A stretch of DNA of 64,000 nt, from positions 38,718 to 102,717 of the forward strand of contig JAUZOD010000009.1 of NCBI GenBank assembly GCA_030706635.1. Direction: 5' to 3'. The DNA is from Bacteroidota bacterium. GTDB taxonomy: Bacteria; Bacteroidota; Bacteroidia; Chitinophagales; Chitinophagaceae. The notes under the pieces were generated by a model. The model worked only from the letters and a program-made list of their open reading frames with translations, searched no databases and was not told the DNA's origin. Position 1 is the stretch's first letter. Every line of letters begins with the position of its first letter. A program made the translations under genes and the position numbers. Below are positions 1 to 8,048 of this stretch, in pieces.

Positions 1-2
1 AA

Positions 3-2231
3 ACCTTACCGGAATTTAACCTGGGTTCTGTTCCGGGTATTCAGGTGATCACAACCAGGTCGAATGACCCCTTTGGCGGTTTTCCGACCATTCCCACGAT
101 CAACGGCTATAGTTATAACTATTCCATACTGCTGGGCTCCACGTCGATAACACGGGGAAATGGCATGAACGGTACAGGCGGCGGCGGATATGTCCGCGGC
201 GTCAGTTACAGCATCAGCGTGCCGCCAGGACCCGCTACGGAGCCCTATACCATGACTTATGCATACGCCATGGTTCTGGAGAACGGAACCCATATATCCA
301 GCCAGCAACCGGTTATTTCAGCCACGCTGAAGACGCCTGACAGTGTGATCAACTGCGCTTCGCCCAGTTATCTTCTGCCTACGTTTAACAACGTAACGGA
401 GGGAGGGAGGGGAGCGACATTGGACAGCGCTGCGGCAAAGCGCAATGGGTTCAGCGTGAGTAACCAGCCTACCCCAAATGCCAGTTTTGATCCGAATGGC
501 GGTACGGGCGGAAACCTGCGGGACGTCTGGACAAAAGGCTGGACCGAAGTCACTTTTGATCTCTCTGCCTACCGGGGACGAAAGGTGAGCCTTACCATTG
601 AAGCAGACAACTGCGTGCCCGGCGGCCATTTTGCCTATGCTTATATAGCTATCCGGAATAGTTGTGCAGGGCTGATGATCAGCGGGGATTCTCTGGTCTG
701 CTACAATACGGCTGTAACGTATTCAGTGCCTGCGCTGGCGGGCGCTACATATAATTGGATCGTACCCGGTACCTGGACCCTTCTTTCTGCCGATACAAGC
801 AATATCATTCAGGTTAAATCAACTGCGACCGGTGGCGCCGTTAGTGTAAGGGAGCAAAATAGTTGCGCCAATTTAACCGACACGATCCAGGTAAAAACGC
901 TTCCATCACCGGTTGCCGGTAACCTGGAGGGATCCACCGCGGTTTGTGCCGGTGAAAACAGCAGCACGCTCAATCTGTTTAACTACTCCGGCGTTATCGG
1001 TAACTGGTTGTCTTCAACGGATAGCATTGACTGGTCTCCGATACCCGATATTACATCTGTGTATATCGCAGAAAATCTCAATACGACCACCTTGTACAAA
1101 GTGGTGGTTGGAAAAGGCACGGTATGCCCGCCGGATACCAGCATAGCGGCGAAGATAGCGGTGGATCAAAAAACGGTGGGCGGACAGATTGATCCTCCGG
1201 AGGCGACACTCTGTTCCGGGCAAACTGCAGGAGAAATCCTGAATCTTACCGGAAATACGGGCTCCGTGCAGAACTGGCAATATTCTGCCGATGGAATAAC
1301 CTGGCTTGATCTTAATCCTGTCAATGCCAGCCTTACCAACACGGTAAAAGGCATAACGGAGTCAACACAATACCGGACGATTGATAAGAATGGTGTTTGT
1401 CCGCCGGATACCAGCGCACCCGCCAGTATTGCTTTTAATCCGGTTGCTTTCCCGCAGGCATCAACGACCCCGGCAGATACTACAATTTGTTTTGGGACTC
1501 CCGCATCACTGGAGGCGAGTATTGATATAGGAACCAGTTATACCTGGATTCCCGCCATAACCGCCAGTGGGAATATCAGCAGTACGCCATTCCGTTTTGT
1601 CAACCAGGTGACGCCGGCCGCCACGTCAGAATATGTTTTGCGGGTGCTGAATAATGGTTGCCCGAATCCTTTGCTGGATACTTTTGATGTTGAAGTGCTG
1701 GCTAAAGTAGTTGTAGATGCGGGTAGGGATACATCGGTTGTTGTTGGCGAACCCCTGCAACTTCAGGCTTATTCCAGCGATGCCGGTCCGGATTTGTTTT
1801 CCTGGCTTCCGGCAACCGAACTCAGTGATCCTTCCATTGCCAATCCGGTAGCCATATACAGTTTTGGTGATAACCTGATAAAATATACGGTGAAGGCGAC
1901 CAACGCAGCCGGATGCTCCGGGCAAGGTTCTATTACAGTGAAAATCTTCAAAACAAAGCCGGATATTTTTGTGCCCAATGCCTTTACGCCGGGTCTCGCC
2001 GTCAATGCAGTATTCCGGCCAATACCGGTGGGCATCTCTTCTTTACAATATTTCAGGGTTTATAACCGGCTGGGCCAGCTGGTTTATAACACAACTGCCA
2101 TCGGCAACGGATGGGACGGCTCTTTGAATGGGGTGCCGCAGGCCAGTGGCGGTTATGTGTGGATGGTTAAAGGAACGGACTATACTGGCAGCCCGGTAAT
2201 TAAAAACGGAACGATGGTCCTGATCAGATAG
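3..2231 (+). CDS. Secreted Ig-like-repeat protein with type IX secretion C-terminal domain (5' truncated)
   Basis: This is the 3' part of a large extracellular or surface protein. The reading frame is open from the first bases, so the true start and signal peptide lie upstream of the window; about 742 residues are visible. A jelly-roll-like segment (roughly nt 350-660) is followed by a PKD-like module and two similar Ig-like modules, each ending in VCPPDTS (nt about 1127-1143 and 1399-1416). The last 90 residues carry the motif FVPNAFTP followed by RVYNRLGQLVY and WDG, the hallmark of the gliding-motility-associated (CHU_C, type B) sorting domain that targets proteins to the type IX secretion system. 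Such proteins are usually adhesins or matrix proteins; no catalytic domain is visible here. Confidence 0.88.
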   Translation, partial: TLPEFNLGSVPGIQVITTRSNDPFGGFPTIPTINGYSYNYSILLGSTSITRGNGMNGTGGGGYVRGVSYSISVPPGPATEPYTMTYAYAMVLENGTHISSQQPVISATLKTPDSVINCASPSYLLPTFNNVTEGGRGATLDSAAAKRNGFSVSNQPTPNASFDPNGGTGGNLRDVWTKGWTEVTFDLSAYRGRKVSLTIEADNCVPGGHFAYAYIAIRNSCAGLMISGDSLVCYNTAVTYSVPALAGATYNWIVPGTWTLLSADTSNIIQVKSTATGGAVSVREQNSCANLTDTIQVKTLPSPVAGNLEGSTAVCAGENSSTLNLFNYSGVIGNWLSSTDSIDWSPIPDITSVYIAENLNTTTLYKVVVGKGTVCPPDTSIAAKIAVDQKTVGGQIDPPEATLCSGQTAGEILNLTGNTGSVQNWQYSADGITWLDLNPVNASLTNTVKGITESTQYRTIDKNGVCPPDTSAPASIAFNPVAFPQASTTPADTTICFGTPASLEASIDIGTSYTWIPAITASGNISSTPFRFVNQVTPAATSEYVLRVLNNGCPNPLLDTFDVEVLAKVVVDAGRDTSVVVGEPLQLQAYSSDAGPDLFSWLPATELSDPSIANPVAIYSFGDNLIKYTVKATNAAGCSGQGSITVKIFKTKPDIFVPNAFTPGLAVNAVFRPIPVGISSLQYFRVYNRLGQLVYNTTAIGNGWDGSLNGVPQASGGYVWMVKGTDYTGSPVIKNGTMVLIR

Positions 2232-2241
2232 TCATTGCGCT

Positions 2242-2436
2242 TTATCTGATATTTCCTTTTTTCTTTTCCGTGTTCGTGGATGATCCTGATTTTATTCTTC
2301 CAGTTTCTTTTAATTGATTTTGCAGGAGCCATTCAATCTGGCCATTCACGCTCCGGAATTCATCCGAAGCCCATTTCTCGAGCGCTTTATACACCGCTTC
2401 GTCTGTCCGGAGAACAAATGTTTTTTTACCGGTCAT
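2242..2436 (-). CDS. Arc-like ribbon-helix-helix DNA-binding protein
   Basis: This is a 64-residue protein. It opens with KKTFVLRTDEAVYKALEKWA and continues with RSVNGQIEWLL, which matches the Arc-type ribbon-helix-helix fold: a short beta strand with alternating residues, then two helices. Proteins of this kind bind DNA as dimers and often regulate a neighbouring gene or act as antitoxins. It lies 66 nt downstream of the patatin gene on the same strand and may be co-transcribed with it. A purine-rich AGGGGAAGGC directly precedes the ATG, a rare Shine-Dalgarno-like signal in this window. The basic, Ser/Thr/Lys-rich C-terminus is probably disordered. The target is unknown, and no toxin is recognisable beside it. 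Confidence 0.7.
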   Translation of the reverse strand: MTGKKTFVLRTDEAVYKALEKWASDEFRSVNGQIEWLLQNQLKETGRIKSGSSTNTEKKKGNIR

Positions 2437-2502
2437 GCCTTCCCCTTATTGGCCTTAACCGAGCCGACATATTTCCCAAAAAATATGAGCGTTCTGGCTG
2501 GT

Positions 2503-3543
2503 TTAATCGTGCTGAATGATCTTGCGGGCAATTTCATTCAATGTGCCGGCATGATCCGTGACATAGGTAAGGCCGGCCTGGTAGAGATTGCTGATGTTTT
2601 CGGGCGTAGCAATATCCATTTCGGAACAGGCTTCCTTTAGCCCCGGTTCCAGGCGATAATAGTCGCCTTGGTCGGCGGCATCCAGGGAAAGAAAAATCTG
2701 ACGCAGCTGGTAGTCCACCGTTTCCGAATTGCCCGACATCAGGATATCGATTACCGGTTCCAGCCAGCCGATTTCTCCGGCATAACGCATGTGCTGGTAG
2801 TGGTAAGGTTTTTTTACGGAACCGGTGCCAATCGTTACGATCAGCATTTCTCTGGCGGAAGGGGCATCGGGTTTTCCGGATTCACGAAGAACGGTGGAAA
2901 ATGGCGTTTTCCGGGCTTCCGCAAAGGCGCAGAGAGTTGGGTTATTGGCAAACACCCCACCATCAATCAAAGACCAGATCTGTCCTGAAAGGGATGTGAT
3001 GTGCGCGGGTTCAAAATACGTGGGCGCTGCAGCGGTGGCCCGGGCTACGTCCCGCACTTTAAAATTATAGATCGGATCTTCTCCGGCATCGCTGCTGGTA
3101 AAAAAGACCGCCTTGCGATCAGTCATCTCGTAGGCGGGAATCAGGCTTGGCTTAATCAGGTCCGAGAGATTGGTTTCGCCACAATATTCTCTTAGCAGTT
3201 TTTCCAGGGTAGTGCTGTGAAATTTGGAATGAAATACGCCTCCTCCGCTGGAAATTTTTTCCAGCAGGGTACGCTTAAAAATAGATTCTCCCTGATTCAG
3301 GTAAAGGTTCAGTGCATCTTTTGCTGCGTATTTTGCTTTTCCGTTTTCATCTGGCATCAGATAAAGGCAGCTGAGTATCCCGCCCGTGCTGGTTCCTGCA
3401 ATCATGTCGAAATAGTCCCCGATTTTCCGCGGGCCTTTCGGATCTATCTTATTGATCGCTGTCTCAAGGTAAGAGATAATGGTTCCGGGAAGAATACCGC
3501 GAATTCCTCCGCCATCTATGGAAAGTATTCTGATTTTTTTCAT
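2503..3543 (-). CDS. Patatin-like phospholipase
   Basis: This is a 346-residue cytoplasmic lipid acyl hydrolase of the patatin family. The oxyanion-hole motif DGGGIRG is at residues 10-16, the nucleophile elbow GTSTG at 50-54 (Ser52), and the catalytic Asp is in DGGVFANNP at Asp194, giving a complete Ser-Asp dyad. No signal peptide or membrane segment is present. The length and motif spacing fit the PNPLA8/9-like bacterial patatins that cleave phospholipid acyl chains. The gene has its own TAnnTTTG promoter (3563-3570), is divergent from the SDR gene, and is followed by the small Arc-like gene. Patatins serve as effectors in CBASS defence, but no cyclase gene is nearby, so a housekeeping or lipid-remodelling role is more likely. 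Confidence 0.9.
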   Translation of the reverse strand: MKKIRILSIDGGGIRGILPGTIISYLETAINKIDPKGPRKIGDYFDMIAGTSTGGILSCLYLMPDENGKAKYAAKDALNLYLNQGESIFKRTLLEKISSGGGVFHSKFHSTTLEKLLREYCGETNLSDLIKPSLIPAYEMTDRKAVFFTSSDAGEDPIYNFKVRDVARATAAAPTYFEPAHITSLSGQIWSLIDGGVFANNPTLCAFAEARKTPFSTVLRESGKPDAPSAREMLIVTIGTGSVKKPYHYQHMRYAGEIGWLEPVIDILMSGNSETVDYQLRQIFLSLDAADQGDYYRLEPGLKEACSEMDIATPENISNLYQAGLTYVTDHAGTLNEIARKIIQHD

Positions 3544-3562
3544 GGAATTGACGGTTATTGAT

Positions 3563-3570
3563 CAAAGGTA
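3563..3570 (-). promoter_or_regulatory. Bacteroidota -7 box for the patatin gene
   Basis: On the minus strand this reads TACCTTTG, an exact match to the TAnnTTTG -7 consensus, 20 nt before the patatin ATG. No convincing TTTG -33 box is visible. Confidence 0.55.
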
Positions 3571-3650
3571 AATATTTGGGAAGTGCTGAATGTGCTTTAA
3601 ACAGCCGTTGTGTTTTCGCATGGCCTGATGCAGGAATGTTTTGCGGCGCT

Positions 3651-3658
3651 TAACTTTG
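3651..3658 (+). promoter_or_regulatory. Bacteroidota -7 box for the SDR gene
   Basis: TAACTTTG matches the TAnnTTTG consensus exactly and lies 39 nt upstream of the SDR start codon, divergent from the patatin promoter. Confidence 0.55.
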
Positions 3659-3697
3659 CGACTCTGAACTTTATTTTTATAATTTTAATGGATTGGT

Positions 3698-4483
3698 ATG
3701 GATATTTCAATAAAGGGGAAACATGCTGTCGTCTGTGGCAGCACGCAGGGCATTGGATTTGCAGCAGCCAGGGTACTCGCGGCGCTTGGCGCCCATTGCA
3801 TATTGATAGCCAGGAACGAGGCTGCTCTGGCGTCTGCCGTTGCTGAGCTTCCGACGGAAGATGGGCAGCAGCACCGTTATGCAACAGCGGATTTTTTGGA
3901 TCCCCGGCGGGTTCGTGAAGCGATTGCGGGCATCGTGCGAGAAGTTAACGTAGAGATCCTGGTAAATAATACCGGGGGACCAAAGGCCGGGCCCGTGCTG
4001 GATGCTGCTCCGGAAGTTTTTGAAGAAGCATTTCGTCAGCACCTGGTCTGTAATCAGATACTGGTGCAGCATGTTGTTCCCGGAATGAAATCGGCGGGTT
4101 ATGGAAGAATCATCAACATCATTTCCACTTCCGTGAAGACGCCGCTGCAGAATTTAGGCGTTTCCAATACGATCCGTCTGGCCGTGGCGTCCTGGGCAAA
4201 AAGCTTATCTAATGAGGTTGGGCAATTTAATATTACCGTCAACAATGTGCTTCCTGGATTAACGGAAACGGCAAGGCTCAAAGGCCTGATTCAGCATACA
4301 GCTGCTTCCGAGATCAGGTCGGAAGCTGAGATCCGGAATCAAATGATCGGAAGTATTCCGATGAAACGCTTTGGCAATCCGGCCGAAATTGCCCAGGTGA
4401 TCGGATTTCTGGCTTCGCCGGCTGCGTCTTACGTTAACGGAACAAATATCGCGGTGGACGGAGGAAGGACGCCGGCATTTTAA
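3698..4483 (+). CDS. SDR family oxidoreductase with atypical active site
   Basis: This is a 261-residue Rossmann-fold short-chain dehydrogenase/reductase. The cofactor motif GSTQGIG is at residues 14-20 and NNTGGP at 90-95, where classical members have NNAG. The C-terminus ends in VDGG as is usual. The catalytic Ser is probably Ser143, but the canonical Tyr-x-x-x-Lys is not found: aligning back from the conserved WAKSLS helix puts Ser156 and Arg160 in the Tyr and Lys positions. This matches the known BKR-like SDR group described as lacking a perfect cofactor motif and catalytic tetrad. The substrate is therefore unknown, and annotation as 3-oxoacyl-ACP reductase would be unsafe. An alpha/beta hydrolase gene follows 52 nt downstream on the same strand. 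Confidence 0.85.
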   Translation: MDISIKGKHAVVCGSTQGIGFAAARVLAALGAHCILIARNEAALASAVAELPTEDGQQHRYATADFLDPRRVREAIAGIVREVNVEILVNNTGGPKAGPVLDAAPEVFEEAFRQHLVCNQILVQHVVPGMKSAGYGRIINIISTSVKTPLQNLGVSNTIRLAVASWAKSLSNEVGQFNITVNNVLPGLTETARLKGLIQHTAASEIRSEAEIRNQMIGSIPMKRFGNPAEIAQVIGFLASPAASYVNGTNIAVDGGRTPAF

Positions 4484-4535
4484 TAAACCTTCATCGAAAG
4501 CGAATGAATCCGGCGGGCAGGAAAATAGATAAAGC

Positions 4536-5186
4536 ATGAACCTGTATTTTATCAGCGGTCTGGGTGCAGACCGAAGGGTGTTTCAAAAACTGATTATCCC
4601 CAGATCATTTGTCGTCCATCACATCGACTGGATCCCGGTGGTTCAGGATGAAACCCTTTCCCAATACTGTGAAAAACTCGCCGTTCAGATCAACCAGGCG
4701 CAACCTTTTATACTGATCGGCTTATCGTTTGGCGGCATCATTGCCATAGAACTTTCCAAACAGATAAAACCATTGCAGACCATTCTTATTTCCAGTATCA
4801 GCAGTCCGGAGGAAGTGGGCAGGGTTTATATCGTTTTGGGAAAATTAAGAATACAGCGGATCATCCCCATTCGTTTTTTACTTATGCCATCGGCGATCCT
4901 GTTCCGGTTATTCGGAGCGCATACTAAAGAAGAAAAAATGCTGATGAAGCAAATTCTCGCCGATACCGATCCGGATTTCTTCCGGTGGTCGCTGAAACGG
5001 ATGTTTTCATGGAAAAATGAATGGAAACCCGAGCGCCTGGTGCATATTCATGGAACCAGCGATAAAATCCTTCCGTACAATGAAAAGATGCAGGCCATTA
5101 GGGTGGAGGGTGGAGAGCATCTTATGGTGTACAGCAAATTTGAACAGATCAGCGGATTATTGCAGGAGCATTTATTGGTCGGGTAA
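4536..5186 (+). CDS. Alpha/beta hydrolase fold protein
   Basis: This is a 216-residue cytoplasmic protein with the alpha/beta hydrolase nucleophile elbow GLSFGG at residues 62-67 (Ser64). A probable catalytic Asp is in HIHGTSDKILP, and a C-terminal His lies in EGGEHLM. The N-terminus FISGLGADRRVF resembles the HGxG-type oxyanion strand of small esterases. The protein is short for the family, with a reduced lid region. It follows the SDR gene and may be co-transcribed. Its TAA stop directly touches the stop codon of the convergent MgtC-like gene. The substrate cannot be inferred. Confidence 0.8.
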   Translation: MNLYFISGLGADRRVFQKLIIPRSFVVHHIDWIPVVQDETLSQYCEKLAVQINQAQPFILIGLSFGGIIAIELSKQIKPLQTILISSISSPEEVGRVYIVLGKLRIQRIIPIRFLLMPSAILFRLFGAHTKEEKMLMKQILADTDPDFFRWSLKRMFSWKNEWKPERLVHIHGTSDKILPYNEKMQAIRVEGGEHLMVYSKFEQISGLLQEHLLVG

Positions 5187-5822
5187 TTAAAACTCAAAGG
5201 TTTTAACAGCGGGATCCCGGAGGATGCTGTTGACAAATGCCAGATGGTTTTTCTCTGATCCTCTCACGATCCATTCTCCGGTCATCAGGTTGTTTGATTT
5301 TGTTTCCCTTCCTCTTTTGAATTTCAGGTGGTGTTTTTTAAGCTGTTCCTCATAAACATGAAGAGTTTCTTCCTGATAATCGCAAACAATTTTATAATCC
5401 CGGGTCTGGCTGATCCGGTCGATCCATCCTTCCAGCCGGCTGAAGACCATCAGCATGACCAGGATTAAGGCGCAAGCCAACATGGAGACCGATTCATAGC
5501 CGGCGCCGATGCCCATACCCAGGGCGGCCGTTGCCCAGATCATTGCGGCCGTGGTGATTCCATTTACGCCAAAATCGCCTTTAAAAATAACCCCCGCACC
5601 AACAAAGCCGATCCCTGTTGCAATATTGGAAGCGATGCGGTCGGGGTTTCCGTTCGCTCCGATCAGTTGGGAGAAAATAGTAAACAGGGTTGAACCCAGG
5701 CAGATCAGCGTCAGGGTCCGGAAACCGGCCGACTTGCTCCTGTATTCTCTTTCCGCCCCAATGAGTCCACCGACCACCAGCGATAATAGCAGTTTTTCAA
5801 TAATCTGATCCGGCAGGGGCAT
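5187..5822 (-). CDS. MgtC/SapB family membrane protein
   Basis: This is a 211-residue inner-membrane protein. The N-terminal half carries the MgtC/SapB signature: GGLIGAEREYRSKSAGFRT near residues 18-36, then GFVGAGVIFK and GITTAAMIWATAALGMGIGAG, with four to five predicted membrane spans. About 85 C-terminal residues form a soluble ACT-like tail, as in MgtC. MgtC proteins affect Mg2+ homeostasis and, in Salmonella, inhibit the F-type ATPase; the role in Bacteroidota is unproven. A long interrupted hairpin lies just upstream of the ATG (5833-5879). The gene is convergent with the hydrolase gene with no intergenic base. Confidence 0.88.
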   Translation of the reverse strand: MPLPDQIIEKLLLSLVVGGLIGAEREYRSKSAGFRTLTLICLGSTLFTIFSQLIGANGNPDRIASNIATGIGFVGAGVIFKGDFGVNGITTAAMIWATAALGMGIGAGYESVSMLACALILVMLMVFSRLEGWIDRISQTRDYKIVCDYQEETLHVYEEQLKKHHLKFKRGRETKSNNLMTGEWIVRGSEKNHLAFVNSILRDPAVKTFEF

Positions 5823-5832
5823 AAATGGTTTA

Positions 5833-5879
5833 TATCAGTATGAAAGTTCGTGATTGCCAATGAACTTTCCAAGCTGATA
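5833..5879 (-). promoter_or_regulatory. Leader hairpin before the mgtC-like gene
   Basis: An inverted repeat made of TATCAG/CTGATA outer arms and GAAAGTTC/GAACTTTC inner arms, separated by a small asymmetric internal loop and a 12-nt apical loop. It ends 10 nt before the start codon and has no T-run after it, so it is not a simple terminator. It could be a leader structure or an operator. Confidence 0.45.
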
Positions 5880-5910
5880 AAAAAAAGCTGTGCATTCCGG
5901 TTTAATTGGT

Positions 5911-6369
5911 TTATTGCTGCTTGTCCAGTTTTTCCACTACCCTCAGGTTCCCGTTTGCATTTCCTCTTACGGTCACCCAGTCGCTCTGCCCTTCCAGCTT
6001 TACATAGTAAAAGGTTTTGGACCCGGAACTGGTCTCCGTTATGCCGTAGACGGTTTTATCCCCGAATTTTTTGTGCAGCTGCCAGGAAAGACGAAGGGGC
6101 AGGAGGCAGGGATTCTGATAATACCGGATGGCGCTTAAGAAATTGCCGTCCAGGTCATATTCAATCTGTGAGCGGATGGCGTTCTCCATAAAATAAACAA
6201 CATAGCCATTGTCCTTTTCTTTCCAGTCTACTTTTTCCGCCAGTGGAAAAGCATCGTGGAATGCCCTGATGACTTTTTCGTTGACTTCCTTTGGACTGCC
6301 GTGGGCAAAAGCGGCGGTTTGCAGTACCAGCACAAAGAGGCAGGCCAGCTTTGCAAGTTTTGTTTTCAT
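5911..6369 (-). CDS. Secreted PepSY-like domain protein
   Basis: This is a 152-residue protein with a clear signal peptide (KLACLFVLVLQTAAFAHG, cleavage near residue 24). The mature part has two similar alpha/beta halves: one around VIRAFHDAFPLAEKVDWKEK with GYVVYFMENAIRSQIEYDL, the other around KKFGDKTVYGITE with KTFYYVKLEGQSDWVTVRG. This is the pattern of the PepSY-like proteins common in the periplasm of Bacteroidota, which are thought to bind or inhibit other proteins; no enzyme motif is present. It stands alone in its transcription direction, with about 390 nt of spacer upstream. Confidence 0.65.
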   Translation of the reverse strand: MKTKLAKLACLFVLVLQTAAFAHGSPKEVNEKVIRAFHDAFPLAEKVDWKEKDNGYVVYFMENAIRSQIEYDLDGNFLSAIRYYQNPCLLPLRLSWQLHKKFGDKTVYGITETSSGSKTFYYVKLEGQSDWVTVRGNANGNLRVVEKLDKQQ

Positions 6370-6763
6370 ACATGATCGTTTTGATGTGGAGAAATGGGAT
6401 ACCGGAATAAATATATACTGGTATGGGGGAGGAAGTCAAGCAGATCTATATCAGCGGCGGCGCAGGTTTTGCGGGAAATGGAAATTCATAACCGGGTTAG
6501 GACGAACCATGTTTTTTATACCTACGATCCGTGGAATTTGCCGCTGAATGCGATTGGCTTTTCTTTAACATCCGATTTTTAAAAGGAAGGATGAGGATCA
6601 GCGGTAAATATCCGGGTGCGGTACATGTTATTTTGAGCTGCGTCTGACGACCGGGCCGGGGTGATGGTATGCTTTATTCTGCCAATGCAAACACGATCCG
6701 TTAGCGACTGCTTAATGCGAAGCCAATTTTTTTTATATTTAAACATCAATATAACATCATATT
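6370..6763. other. Intergenic region with no supportable gene
   Basis: This spacer separates the divergent PepSY-like and PEP-mutase-superfamily genes. Short frames exist (for example one encoding IYISGGAGFAGNGNS near 6440), but none has a full domain or convincing start. The last 50 nt before 6764 are AT-rich and probably hold the downstream promoter; no exact TAnnTTTG is present. Confidence 0.5.
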
Positions 6764-7633
6764 ATGGTTTCAAGTATTCAAAAAGAAAAAGCCGAGCTGT
6801 TCTTGAAATTTCATGAAGACAAAGAAATTCTTGTTCTGTTAAACACGTGGGATATCGGAAGTTCTAAATTGGCGGCAGCATGTGGCTATAAAGCAATAGC
6901 AACAACGAGTATGGGAATAGCGGCTTCCCTGGGATATCCCGACTGCCAGATAATACAACTGGCAGAAATGACAGGAATTGTTACAGGAATTGTAAATGCG
7001 GTACGTGTTCCGGTAACTGTGGATTTTGAAGCCGGTTACGGGAATAACTTAAATGAAGTAATTGATGCGGTTAAAAAGATAATTGCAACAGGAATAGTAG
7101 GAATAAACATCGAAGACAGTATTGATTTAAATCCGGTATTGATTGACGAAATGCAATTTTGTGAAAGGATATCGGCTATTCGCGCATTATCAGACTCACT
7201 GGGTTTTCATTTGGTCATTAATGCCAGAACAGATTCATTTTATGTTTCTTCAGGTTCACCTCGGGAAAAGTTATCCCAATCAATCAGGCGGGGCAATAAG
7301 TACCGGGAAGCCGGTGCCGACTGCATATTTGTGCAGCCTGTTTGGGAGAAAGAAACAATATCAACATTAGTTAAGGAAATTAATGCACCGGTTAATATTC
7401 TTTCAAATCCTGCAATCGCAGCGGGATTGACTCCGTCCGTAGCTGAATTGCAGGACCTGGGGGTCGCGCGTTTAAGTTTGGGTTCAAGTGTGATGAAAGC
7501 TACTTTAGCTTTGATCAAAAAGGTGGCTGATGAGCTCCGTGATAAAGGAACCTGCGATTTGTTACTTAGTACTTTAACGCCGCTTCCCGATGCTGCTATG
7601 GCATATAAAATGGCAATCGGCCTGACTGATTAA
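6764..7633 (+). CDS. Isocitrate lyase/PEP mutase family protein
   Basis: This is a 289-residue TIM-barrel enzyme of the isocitrate lyase/PEP mutase superfamily. Visible marks are NTWDIGSS at 27-34, the TTSMGIAASLGYPD segment, the metal-binding DFEAGYG at 87-93, GINIEDS, and INARTDSF. The catalytic KKCGH loop of true isocitrate lyases is absent, so it belongs with the shorter C-C or P-C lyase/hydrolase members (2-methylisocitrate lyase, oxaloacetate decarboxylase-like, phosphonate-related); the exact substrate is not readable. The gene is noticeably AT-richer than the surrounding genes and stands next to a decayed transporter gene, which suggests acquisition by transfer. No phosphonate or methylcitrate genes are nearby. 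Confidence 0.85.
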   Translation: MVSSIQKEKAELFLKFHEDKEILVLLNTWDIGSSKLAAACGYKAIATTSMGIAASLGYPDCQIIQLAEMTGIVTGIVNAVRVPVTVDFEAGYGNNLNEVIDAVKKIIATGIVGINIEDSIDLNPVLIDEMQFCERISAIRALSDSLGFHLVINARTDSFYVSSGSPREKLSQSIRRGNKYREAGADCIFVQPVWEKETISTLVKEINAPVNILSNPAIAAGLTPSVAELQDLGVARLSLGSSVMKATLALIKKVADELRDKGTCDLLLSTLTPLPDAAMAYKMAIGLTD

Positions 7634-8048
7634 GCCTGAAAATCTGACAGCGTTGAGGTGGCAATAAGCCGGCTCTTATATTCGCTTTGATGTCGCTTTG
7701 AATTCGCTCATCTACCACTTTGATTCCCCACTGTCATTTTGGCTATTTGCTTTGCCGGAGCCCGGTTTTCGGGCTTATTTTCCCGGCTTCCGATTTATCG
7801 AACAATCCTTGCGTTCGGGCAAAGAGGAATCGGAAATTGCCGGGGCCGTATACTCGCTCCACGAAAAATATTTCAAAAAATTTGAATAACCCCAAATCGG
7901 ATACTGTATCCGGTACACAATGCGGAAGGCCCCGCAGAACCTGAGATCCTATAACAAAACAGGCATTCCGGCTTAAGATGCATAGTTGCATCCCGGAATA
8001 ACTTTAGTAATATTTATTTGACCATGAAATAACCTTGTCAACATCTGA
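7634..8048. other. Intergenic region, no supportable gene
   Basis: Overlapping short frames on both strands (around 7698-7991) have no recognisable domain and disagree with one another. A small GC hairpin, AGCCCG/CGGGCT near 7759-7775 followed by TATTTT, could terminate the upstream gene. The region probably represents eroded sequence upstream of the MFS remnant. Confidence 0.45.

Noticed and set aside
2503..3543. Patatin as a CBASS effector
   Set aside because: CBASS needs a CD-NTase gene beside the effector; none is encoded on either side, and no regulatory CBASS genes are visible.
6440..6582. Fragment encoding IYISGGAGFAGNGNS and a 62-codon frame
   Set aside because: Too short and without start or family match; may be chance coding-like sequence.
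7698..7991. Small overlapping ORFs on both strands (63 and 82 codons)
   Set aside because: They overlap one another, show no domain or signal, and lie in an eroded region; neither has a convincing start.
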